DNA of 64,000 bases from Pomacea canaliculata (Eukaryota; Mollusca; Gastropoda; Architaenioglossa; Ampullariidae). The notes under the pieces are model-generated. The model worked only from the letters and a program-made list of their open reading frames with translations, ran no database searches and was not told where the DNA came from. Shown one piece after another: positions 37,281 to 48,903 of the stretch. How positions within the stretch are numbered: position 1 is the first letter of the stretch; every line of letters starts with the position of its first letter. Position numbers and translations under genes: made by a program. The stretch lies in NCBI RefSeq assembly GCF_003073045.1, contig NC_037599.1, positions 26,202,695-26,266,694 on the forward strand. Reading direction: 5' to 3'.

Positions 37281-37394
37281 CTTGAGCGAAAACTGAAAAT
37301 ATAAACAAGGGCAGGTAACTGGAGTATTTTGTTTAAATCTCATTAAAATAATTCAAATATGATCAAGTTAAAACAATGAGGCAAACCAACTGAC

Positions 37395-37560
37395 CTTTCC
37401 AATCCGCTCACTGCAGCCTAGTAAAAGCGCAAGTAGGAGTAGATACAGTGCAAAGCAGACTATCACAGAGTGAGATAGTGTGTGTCTAGCCCTCGGCTGT
37501 CTGTCTATCCATGTGCAGGGCCCTGACGTCGGTGGGCGTGGCGTCTTGATGATTGACGTG
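37395..37560 (-). other. Putative 5' untranslated exon and promoter of GIMAP-6
   Basis: Minus strand ends GGAAAG|gtcagt, a plausible donor to the start-codon exon at 37257-37280, whose acceptor is ttcgctcaag. The right limit is arbitrary; no TATA box is assigned. Confidence 0.35.
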
Positions 37561-40450
37561 CTGTGGTCTGACGACACTCAGGCGTGTGGCATCGTGAGAG
37601 GTGGTTGCTGACCTTCAACCCTGCAATGGAGTGATCTTGAGAACCTTTCCTCTTTCACCTGCATATCAGTAAGTGCAAGATGATTTTACTGTTTACAAAC
37701 AAGAAATTCTCGTGTTTTATTGCAGTAATAACACAAACAAGTGGAAGACATTAAAGGTGATTCGTTGTTACCACATCTTTGACCGGCGAGTATATCGTGA
37801 ACCTCTGTTATTTCCGTACTTAGTGTAAGCAGTGTTTCAAACAGAGAGGTAGTCTCTTACTGTCATGACTAGTAGTCTAGGGGAGACAACGCTGAACGAC
37901 AAAATTTGACTGGAAGGAAATTGTGTAAACTGTCTAAACTTACAATCTCCGTGTATTCATTGTGATGTGTCTTTGTCAGCAACATGCACCAAAATATATA
38001 ATTCGCTTAACTTACATACAATATATATATATGAGTTGTAATTTTGTTGTGTTAGAATATTCACAGCTAATATAACACTTATGTATCCTGCATTAATGCC
38101 TGCTATTGTATTAATACATAATGTAATAATCTGCATACAAATATCTAACAATATCAGTGGAGTGGGCTAGTAATTAAGGGTGGTTAATATAGTTATTGAT
38201 GTGGTCCTCCCACTCTTGCAATCTACACAAAACTTGTTGTTCTTTAAATTTGCTTATAAACATTCTTTCACATTGTACCCCTTGATTTAACCCAACAAAA
38301 CCTAACCCTAATGAAAATAACTTTCTTTTAATATTAGATACCCAGTTAGATTTACCTTTTGTATCTAAATCAAATAACATTTTGTAGATTTCACGGGGCA
38401 GTCTATCATCATTAATTCTAACTAGTTTCAGCCAATATCGAACACATTTATTAGCTGAGTTTACCGTAATTGGGTGTCGATGTAGTTTGCCATACACTAA
38501 ATCAGTGGTTCTAAACCAGGGTTCTATCGAACCCGAGGGGTTAATCTGGAGAAAAATATACTTACCCATGTGAGGTATCCTTTAAATCAAGATGATAAAT
38601 GTTAATAAACAATAATATATGCAATAAAATACAATACTATGCAATTTAGTTGATCCCTAGGTGCAATTCAAATCAGTGTTCATACTAGCAATTCAACTGT
38701 GTCCCAGTTTTGTAACATCTTTGTTACTTAGTAATCATCTTGCTAATATTATTGCTTACTATACATACATTTTGCGACAATGTAGTTACCGTCTTTCCTC
38801 CTGCGTGACAGCCTTTCTCTCTTTTTTTTTTCCTTTGTGTGTGTGTGTCTCTTAATTACTTCCTCATAGAGACAACGCGCTGGTCGGCAAATTAAACTTA
38901 TTTATGTAAGTATTTGTGTGTCCTTATGCGTACCATTCAGCCATCAGCCAACCATTTGCCATTAAAGAGTCAGTCGCTTTTCTGCTCAATTTATTTGTCA
39001 AATTTTTCCACTAACCGCCTTATGAATCCCTTAATATGCATCAATCCCACCATCCGTGCCCGTTAATGCACATAATTTCTCTCTTGTAAGTTTTCTACTC
39101 TGAGATTAAAGGAAGATGATTTACCGAGAAACTCAAGACATGTTCAATGAAAAGAGTGAGTAGACCCTGGAGAAAACCTACAGCACACTGTGCAAATTTC
39201 GGAAGACTAAAAACAACCACCACCACCACCACCACAACCACCACAACTCTTCGAATATATTCGTATTGTATCTGTACATGGAACAGAGACTAGGGGATTG
39301 CCTGGCTAAGATGCTTGTGATGTCCATTATCTTCTTAACCATCACCTTGTACATATCCACCCTTCTTTATGTTTACTACAATTTTTTTCTGTAATGCTTA
39401 ATTGCTTCATTTATGCTGTTAATTTCGTTCCCTGTAAATGGCGATGGCTAAATGGAAAAAAGCGCTCAGCTGCTTATTTTACCCCTCGTTAATAAAGAAT
39501 GGTCATTGTCATTGTCATTAATTACTCAAGGTGACCTATTTTATGCCGGTATAAAATCATGAACCATTCCATACAGGCACAGACACGAGTAAAGGTGAAG
39601 AAAACATGAGGCTGGTTTAATTGTTTACCCCTAGAACAGTTGTTGATCTAAATGATTAGCTTAAGCAGAGTAGAAAATTTTTTTTTGAGTTAACCACCAC
39701 ATGGAACTTGTCTGAGTGACGCTGAAGTCAGTAAACTCTCAAAGGTGGAATAATCTCATTTTCAGGCATTCTAGAAGAGGAAGAAGGGGATTTTGATGAC
39801 AGGAAACTGAGTGGGGAAATTCGTCCTGTCATATCTGTAGTGAGCACAGGTACAGACCTGCAAAAGAATGAGTCATTGGCGAATATTGAAGGGCAGTCTC
39901 CTATAAAAGCTTCATTGTAGTCACTTCCTTTTACTTTGCATATTTCTTAACCGTGTTCTTTTCTGTATCTACTTTCACATGCACAGCATATTAAATATCT
40001 GAAATCGTCAAATAGTGGGGTGCTTTCTTGAATGTATTGTGTGGAGTAATTATATGGTGGGTTTGAACAAACCTTTACTGAACGGTAAAGGGAATCATTG
40101 CAGCTCAGTGTTCTGGTACTTTTCTGTCGTCTACAGATAGTGGCCGCTTTATCTATGCTCAGTTTTGATCGATAGCAACTCACCTTTGTTCTACATTCGC
40201 TGCAACTTGAAGTATTCAAGTATTCTATCAACTGCTATCAATCTACTCCCAGTAGGCGGGCACAAGACGTCAGTTGCCGTGAAGCCCCGCCCACACCGAC
40301 CTCGACCTTGATATTCAACAACCATGATCTACATTTTCTGGCAGTAATTTAGATGATTTACCAGGGAAAAGCAATCATTAATTTCTTCGAAAAAAAGAGT
40401 AAAACAGCTGTGTCCTTATCTACCTAAGTGTGATTCTGAGCGCGAGCAGG
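37561..40450. other. Intergenic region between GIMAP-6 and GIMAP-7
   Basis: Separates two divergently transcribed GIMAP genes. Contains the LINE fragment at 38175-38505, a (CCA)n tract at about 39213-39245 and a LINE-type tail with repeated TCATTG at about 39490-39520. No other coding exon seen. Confidence 0.4.
38175..38505 (-). mobile_element. LINE ORF2 fragment, same lineage as 52138-53988
   Basis: Minus-strand translation has CVRYWLKLVRINDDRLPRE, KSNWVSNIKRKLFSLG and LNQGVQ, clearly matching CVRYWIKLTRMEQQRLPW, KQNWVSEIRLLLFRYG and LNQGVE in the 52-54 kb element. Only about 110 codons remain. Confidence 0.75.
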
Positions 40451-40614
40451 AAAGACTTGTACACGTGGAGGTCAACTCTGACCCCGTCAGTGCCTGCTGT
40501 CAACAAGGGAATAGTTCATGTCAAGTGTATTTCCCGAAAATCTGTCGACTGCTGTGAATCGTCTTGAGCTTTCGGAATGCGAACAAAGCTGTGTTGATTC
40601 CTTCAAGTTTGAAT
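40450..40614 (+). other. Putative 5' untranslated exon of GIMAP-7
   Basis: A GC-richer stretch ends TTTGAAT|gtgagtat, a strong donor, 0.7 kb upstream of the start-codon exon (acceptor ctcttgtttag at 41272). A CCCCGCCC box lies upstream near 40284. The 5' end is not defined. Confidence 0.4.
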
Positions 40615-41328
40615 GTGAGTATTGGATAATTGAGTCGATGTTCTCTAGTGATGATGTACTGTACGAAAGATTGTAGTCAAACAGGAAAGGAAATTAGTTA
40701 GAGATGTCCATCTAGTTCACATAGTTCAATAGAATGGAGGCTGTATGAAGTATTAGCTTTCATGTTTGAACTTTGCATCCTTATCGAGTGTTATGAAACG
40801 ACAAAGTGCAAATAGGAGAGGAGAATTGAACAGGTTTGACGGAGAGACTGAAAAGAAAAACGGAGAGAGAATAGACAATAGAGACAAGCAAGCCATAAAC
40901 AATTAGTCATTTGGTTGCATTCTGTTTTCAATTTTATCTCGGTTTCTTTCATATTTTTCAACAGTTTTTTAAATGATCTGTTTTTCACTTAGTCACATCA
41001 GAGAAGGTGTCTTAAAATATGAGCAAAGGGAGGCAACTTTTAAGCAACTGTTGTGCTGCACTCACAAAAATATGGTGCTGCTCCCCTTTCTTGTATGGAT
41101 CGCCGACCTTACACGAATTAAATAATGTAGTAAAAGATTGTTGAAAAGAAAACATCCTGTTCATGTACAGGCATTAAATTAAAACTCTAATAGCTGTCAT
41201 CACTGTGCCAGCAGTTAACATATTTAGTCTTAGTTTGTACTTTACTACTGAAAGAAACCCTCTCTTGTTTAGAGTAATCCACTCACAACAAGAAGTTTTA
41301 GTACTCAGGAACTGAACACAAAACAAGC

Positions 41329-44300
41329 ATGGAAGCTTCCGCCGAGAATGTGCCCGAAAATGGTGAGTAATGTTTTCTTATTTACAATAAAACTCAACAA
41401 ACTGCTTAATACCAGACAACCAGGGTGCATTTGATGGAATGTAAAGGTTAGATTCGCCTATTCAATAAACTGATTATAATTCTAATTCTGTAAATGTTAG
41501 ATTAAAACTACAGCGTGAGGGGAAAATATTTATCCTAATGCCTTTTATGCCATACATTAAACGGGTATAATTGCATAAAATCAAAATTTATTGAAAGTCC
41601 AGGAATATCACACCATTTTGGATGTGGCCTACCATTTGTTAGCAAATATATGTTGATCGCATTTTGTGCAGGATGCTGACAAGTTTCAATCAGCGAATAT
41701 CTTATTTATTGCATGCTCTCTAGGGTCAGATACAGACATGTCCAGGCCAGAACATCCACCTGATAAACAGTTTTTAATGCAGAAGTAGTAACCTGACTTA
41801 TCTTGACGGTGCCACAAGTTCGGACTGAATATTTAATGCCGCTATTTGAACTTTGTAGGCACCGTGTGGAATGTGTGCACGTGTGTGAGTGACCGTCCAT
41901 TTGTGGGTTTGTGTCTGCTCGCATTTGTGCAGTCAGAAGTGGAGCTGGTATGTGTGGGTAGTGTATACTGTATGCACGAGAGAGCTTTGTGTGTGTGTGC
42001 GCGAGCGCGAGATAAGCATTTATCAAGTTGTGGACATGTTTATACATAATGCAGCGTCGCAAACAAATGTATTCTTCATCTACGCCTTTATTTTTTATTT
42101 CTATGAATTCTTCCTCTTCGATGTTATTTGTTATTTCTACCATTTGCTACTAAAAATATTTACCGCTCCCTAATGTATATGTTGATATCTATTAATAATA
42201 ATATTGTACACTACCTTGTACTGTCCAGCATTAGTTCATATCCACTGTCAATGTTGTGGTACTCCAAGACCATCGGCATAATGGGGCTGTGCGAAAATGT
42301 CTGGCTGAACTAAAATAGTGTACGAGTATATAATTTGTTTGACATCATACTTTAATTTTGCAGCAGATGAGAATACTTGCGTAGAAATGGAAGTAGACAC
42401 ACAGACCACTTCTTACAACCATAGACAGTCGGGTGGTATGATACCCGCAGCTTCCAATCAAGATGACACAAGCAAGGTTCAATGTCCTCAGGACCGAATA
42501 TTCAAAATCCTCATCATTGGGCCTTCTGGAAGTGGGAAGAGCACAGCTGGAAATATTCTTCTTGGCAAGGAAATCTTTCAAGTGTCCTCAAAAGCTAAAC
42601 CCTTCACTTCCGAAACAGTGGCAGCAATGATTGGAGAAAATGACAGGGAAGACAGACATTTACTGGTATTTTGTATTTTTAATCGAAGATCAACATCAGC
42701 TTTTGAAAGTTTCTCTAATTTAAACAGTACAACTCATTGTCATATTATAAGGATGTAACATGTAATAAATAGAGCATCTAACTGTTTACATATTTTTTAC
42801 TTTATCATTCATATACTTTGTTCTTTATTTCTTTCTTTCGGACCGGGTGCTTTCTCGTGTTATCCCTGCTGCAGCTAAACCACTCTCACACGCACATGGG
42901 AGATGTTAATTTTTGAGTAAGTAGCAAATTCCGAATAGTATTATTCTTACTGTTGTTATTTGTTAAGGTGTTAGACACTCCCGACATCGGTACTTCAGAT
43001 GTAAACAACGACGATAAAGCGAGAAGTGAACTAAAAAGTTGGCTAAACATGTGTCCAGACCCACACCTCATTCTGTTCACCATTCGCTACAGTCCCGTGG
43101 ACCTTAAAGATGTTGTACGGAGGTTCAGGAAATTCAGGAGTCTGTGTGACGATGACTTTATTAGGCAGAGGCTCGTGGTGCTCTTCACGTTCGGAGACGA
43201 GAAAACACCGAGTGAGAAGGAACTCCAGAACACTCCTCATGCAATTTTACAGGAGATTCTAGACTACGCCGGCCATCGCTACGTCATCTTTGACCCCACA
43301 CTCGGGGTCAGCGAGCAACAGAAGCGTGTCGACCAGGTGTTGTGCTACCTTGATGAGTTAAGTACGTGTTGACAGGTCTTTGAAGAGTTAAGTACGTATT
43401 GTATTTCATTGGAGACAACGTTAGTGTACACGAGTTGATCAACAAATACGCCATATAGTAATAATAAAAGTATCTCGTATTTCATTTTCAGCGTATTTTT
43501 AACGTTTTTAATAGTTGCATTTTCTGAAAATATACGTTTACACATAAAATTATGTGCACGTATATCTATCGATGGGTTTTAGTTTACATAAGTAGTATGA
43601 AGATCACTGATATTGGCCTACAAAAGCAAGTGATTATACTTTGGAATGTCCACGGGGATTTTTTTTCAGAATCTGGAGATGAAAAAGATTTTAGGAGACA
43701 AGAAAAGGATGAACAAAATATATCTCCCCACGAACACAGTCTTAAAGTGCTGATCATCGGGAAAACTGGAAACGGAAAGAGCACGGTGGGCAACTCCATT
43801 CTAAAGAAGATTGTCTTTCATGTCACCACCGGGCTGTCCTCATCCTGTACAAAGGAGGAAAGCAGGAGTGGTTGTAGACAAGGCAAAAATATTACAGTGA
43901 GATATTGTTAAACAGATTTTACTTAGAACGTCTGTTGTTACTCTTTGTTTCAAACTGGTAAGCTATAGGAGTTAAAACACAAGGCTTAATATGGGGCTGA
44001 GAAACGATTATATTTATATTTTGTAAGTAGCTTAACTCTGGTTAAATTAATTAAAAGCTATTTTATTAGTATTGTTAAGATAAATAAAGCGCTCTACTTC
44101 AGTATCTTAAGCTGCGATAAGAAGCCGTAAAAAAAGAAAAGAAAATAATGCCGATTGTCTCAAATCACTTTCAATAAAAACAAATCAAAGTAGAATTGGG
44201 GTTGATGGTAATAGTAGTAAATAGTTTTTATCTGGCATAATATTATTTATCTTGAGGGCGTTGTTAATGGAACTTCTTTTTAATAAGGTGATTGAAACTC

Positions 44301-47300
44301 CTGATGTCAGCAATCTTACTCTAGAAGATAAAGCTGCAGATGATGAAATAAAAAAGTGGTCGGAGTTCGATCCTGACCTCATCTTGCTGGCCATTCGCTG
44401 TGATGTCAGCTATACACGAGAAGAACATCAGATATACAAACAGATAAAGAGAGTTCTCGGGGAACAATTCATCTGTCCAAGGTTAGCTGTGGCCTTCACC
44501 TTCGGGGACAGGCTAAATACAAACATAGAGGATGAGCTGAAATCAGTTAATCCAGAACTACAGGAGGTTCTGACTGATGCAAGACAGCAGTATGTTGTGT
44601 TCAGATTTAAGGATCAAGAAGAAGATAAAGAGAAACATTTTAGCAAAATCCTTGACTTTGTGTCAAAAAAAGGTAATTTTCAACTATCTGTTGAAGGTAT
44701 TTTAAAGGAAATATATTTTTCCTTGTAGTTATCGTGACTAGGTATTAGTAATCAACAATCTATTTGTTTTATTGGATGCTTACAGAAGGTACATTCTTAA
44801 AGAATGCAGTTTGGATAAACTCAGTACCATGTTAGAAGTTAGTTTAAAATACCTGTGGGGCAATGTTAGTCTCCACGATTCGCTAATCAGTTCTCCAATG
44901 CAGTTGAAATCGTGACATTTGTAGGCAAGCAGAAAAAGTGTGCTGAAAATCTCCTGTCGAAGTCTACACTTGAACTGTCCCAGGTAGACTGCCATAAAGA
45001 CAACACAACCAAAGCCATCAAACGAGCAATCTTATTGTTTCCTGATGAACCACGTACGTTTTGAGATATAGAAAGAAAGAGAGAGAGAGAGGAAGGAGAC
45101 CAGAGAAGTAGGGGGAAGAGAGATCATTATCCATAATAAATATATAATCTACAAATGATTTTATAGGACATAACATTAACGTACTGATCGTCGGCAAGAC
45201 TGGAAATGGAAAGAGCACAGTGGGCAACTCTCTCCTGAACTACTCCGCCTTCTCTGTCACTAGAGGTTTTGCTTCATCAACCACACAACCTGAAACCCAA
45301 TCAGCTCGAAGATACGGAGTCAGCATTACAGTAAGACAGTTATGGTTTATCAACAACATTCTAATTCCTTTGAAATATTCACAGATCACAATGACAAAAC
45401 ACAAAGACAAGTGTCGACATTCTGTATTTTCGTGAGTATTGGTTTTCATCTGATTTCGTCGCCGTCCTTAATTTTATGCGCCGTTGGCCTTTTTAGATGA
45501 CCATTGTAAGCTAAACAGGATAATATGTAATAATTAGAAATTCAATAATCATAATGTAAAACTTTTATTCTACGAAATTATTAAATAATGCAATATATAA
45601 TGTATGTAATTAAATAAATTGAACATGATGTGCTCATTACAGTCAATAATAATTTTTCAGGTGACTGACACTCCTGACCTCAGCAACATGTCTGTCGATG
45701 ACAAAGATGTGGACAGAGTTATCCACAGCTGGCGGACATTTCAACCTGATGTCATCTTGTTGACTATCCGCTGTGATGTACGCTATACACCCGAAGAGTT
45801 CCAGATTTACAAACAGATAAAGAAAGGTTTGAAAGATGACTACCTCTGCTCCAGGCTGACCGTGGCCTTCACCTTTGGTGAGCGACTGGACAGAGACCTC
45901 GGGGAGGAACTGAAGGAGGTGTGCATAGAGTTGCAGCAGGTACTGGAGGACGCAGACGATCGCTATCTTGTGTTTAGAGAAGAGGATGATGAAGAAACCA
46001 AAAGGAAACATATTATGTACCTGATGACCTTGGTGCCCAATCTTGGTACGTGTTTTCTTCAGCTTTATTAAAGCCCTACAAACTGGATGCTTATGTAATG
46101 CTGCTGCATTTCAGAACTTATTGTGTATGGTTACAGAGTGCTTTGCATGTACCTACGATAAAGATTTTATTCTAAGGCTTTCTGAGAGAAAATGAAAACT
46201 GTAAATCTACAGTATTGGTTGAATTAATATAATATTCTGGCCCAAACACTTACCTATATTTTAATTAACAAGCCACCCCCTCCAACACACACACACACAC
46301 ACATTGCATGTCTGTGATAGTCTAGAGAAAGTTCTAATGTAGGGGAGACCAGCGCCTGAGAGGCAAAGTGTAGGCAGATAAGCAAGCAGTTAGTCCATGT
46401 AGCAACGCACTGACAGAAATGGTCGGTGATTTTGGAAACAGGCAATAATAATTATTTGAAGTGAATAAACTAAGCGTGTTCTATCGTTCTATCTGGTATT
46501 AGCCAAGTACTAGCCATGACTTGCAGTTTATTCCATGATATACTAAAGGTATATAAATTATGCGAATATTATTAGCATTTTTTTATAATAATCAGCAGAA
46601 ATTGAAGGAGAAATAAAGAAGATTCTCCTCCTTGGACCCCTTAAAAGCGGAAAGAGTTCAGGTGGCGATGCCATCGTAGGCAGACCAGTGTTTCAGGCCG
46701 GCAAAGAGACTGTCAGGACAGTCAGTTACATAACCTACGTTCACGACACCTGGTGTCAAGTGAGTTTGGGTCACAGCATACTTTATGTTGTTATGATATT
46801 CAGGTCTGATGTTGTTGGTACATAACAGGAGGTTACAATAAACAAACCATCGCGGGTATGTGTAATGGGCTCGGCGTCAATTCTCCAGCCTTGGCCATCT
46901 CCGTCGTAACACACACTTAAGTGCTGTGAGATCTGCTGAACATTATATTTTGTTAAATCTCGTCATAAATTAGTATAATTTCCCGCTGGGATTAATGAAG
47001 TTGGTCATTGTCATCATTTTATCTGCTTGTTAAGGTAAAGATACACTGAGAGAATCAATATAAAAAAATGGCTGTTACAAGATTTCATTTTTTCTTTCCT
47101 TGAAGGTATTTGATACACCGGGAATATCAATGCCCGTTGAGGAGAAGTTAAGGAGTCTGTTGGAAGTGACTCGTCCCGGTCCACACGCCATCTTCTACTT
47201 CGTCAGGGAGTCCATTGCGACGACTGAGGACCTCGAACTGTTCAGACGATTTCAAGACTTCATTCGGGAAAACCTCAGGCAGCAGGTGAAACTTGTTGCT

Positions 47301-47531
47301 GCTAAGGATATGGAGAGGGTACCTTCTGTTCCAAAGCCAGTAAAAGACAAGGAATACATTTTATGTGAAATGAGTAAAGAGGCGAAAGGCGGCCAAACAT
47401 TCTGGTTAATCGAAAATTTAACGCCAGAGCACAAGAAAAAATTATTTGCAGATCACATTAAGCAAGTCCTTAATTCAACGAAGGAAGCTTCAAAGCTTAG
47501 TGGTAGCACACTCGAAAAAGAAAGCAAATGA
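41329..47531 (+). CDS. GIMAP-7: GIMAP protein with four tandem AIG1 G domains
   Basis: Nine coding exons, 41329..41362, 42364..42665, 42968..43361, 43670..43896, 44288..44672, 45167..45330, 45661..46045, 46596..46759 and 47106..47531, give 826 aa. Domain 1: G1 GPSGSGKS 64-71, G3 DTPD 115-118, G4 TFGD 186-189. Domain 2: G1 GKTGNGKS 274-281, G3 ETPD 322-325, G4 TFGD 390-393. Domain 3: G1 GKTGNGKS 457-464, G3 DTPD 505-508, G4 TFGE 573-576. Domain 4: G1 GPLKSGKS 644-651, G3 DTPG 688-691, no recognisable G4. Each domain is two exons: phase-1 introns between domains, phase-0 inside, just before G3. The last exon ends in a lysine/glutamate-rich tail with no TM or CaaX. Vertebrate GIMAP8 has three AIG1 domains; four is larger. 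Two separate genes read as one is the main alternative, but no stop or fresh start lies between modules. Confidence 0.85.
46800..46997 (+). mobile_element. LINE/SINE-type 3' tail in GIMAP-7 intron 8
   Basis: Ends cccgctgggattaatgaag then ggtcattgtcatc, the tail layout of CR1/L2-like elements. No coding part is recognised. Confidence 0.4.
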
Positions 47532-48872
47532 GTTTGCTAGAGTCTATAATTAATGAGGTGTTACGTGACAGGTCAGGGGAGAAAAATGTGAGAGAAGAAG
47601 GTTGTGTCCCTTGGTCTACATATGATAAAAGAGGGGCCGACAAAAACTTGTCACTAGAGAGACAACGCTACATGATCTTTATGCTTTTAATTTACAAGTA
47701 ATTGAAAGGTAACTGCTTAATCTTTGCTTTTGAAACTTTTTTAATTCAAGTGAATGCCTTTCCACATAATAGTCCATCGTTTTATTTCGAGATATTTCCC
47801 AAATCTACGCTTTCTTTGCGAAATAGTTCATTTGATTCATTTTCTATACATTCGTCTACTTTGCGAAATATTAGATGACACCTTTTATGTGAAGACTTCT
47901 CTTTACACGAGTGTTATTTTGTGTGATCAGTACGTAACAAAGTATTATTGTAAAGTATCCATCAAAGCAAGATTAATGGATATTTGGGTAGATGAATAAT
48001 AGTTCTGTAGTTGGCTTTTAAGATTATAGAGAACAGTGAGAACTTGTTCACTTCGAGTAATATTGACCATTAAATACTATTTAAAAATGGGTTTTACTGC
48101 TTATAATTATTTATAAAATAAAGTTTTATAATAGATATTTTGAAAAATCAACCAGGTTTATGTCGCTACAGGATTTTCAACTTCTGTACTGTCAGACAAT
48201 CCTCACAACCGTCTTGTGCTCAAATGTATCTTTTGAGAATAACATAATACATTTCCGCTGGCGTAGCTAAAATGTTTTTATTACTGTTTTATAAGTAACA
48301 TAATATTAAATTTTTATTTCATCTTTTACTACAGCTATTAAAGCTAAATTTTAAAATATCAAATAAAAAGATAAAAAATGTCCACCCTTTAGATAAGAAA
48401 CCGTAGTGTCGTTAGCCTTAAATTTGTCGTGGATATTTTGTAATATAAAATTCAATTTATGTACACTTTATTACACAGTTTCTGTAGGGTCTGTTGATAT
48501 GTGCAGAGCGAAAGTGAAAGTAAATGCAAATAGAATATTACATCTCAGAAATAAAATGTCTCCTTTCAGTCTATTGCTTGAATTAAGTATTGTCTATCTG
48601 TATCAAAAGTCATCAAAATTCTTGTAAAACAACAATGAAACATAAATTGAAAAGACTAGTTCTTTCGTTTAAATAAAAAGGGAAGTTAATCACAAATTAA
48701 ATGAATTGCCCAAAGTCCGTTGTTGACAATCAAGCACTACAATAGAAAGTAGCAATGACCTGCTATTTACAGTTCATTCCAGTTTTATTATCTATTTGAG
48801 CTGTACGCCTCTACTGCACGTTGCCGATGACAACGAATCGCGTGAACCCACATCGCGTCCTATTCTAAGTCT

Positions 48873-48903
<31 letters not shown>

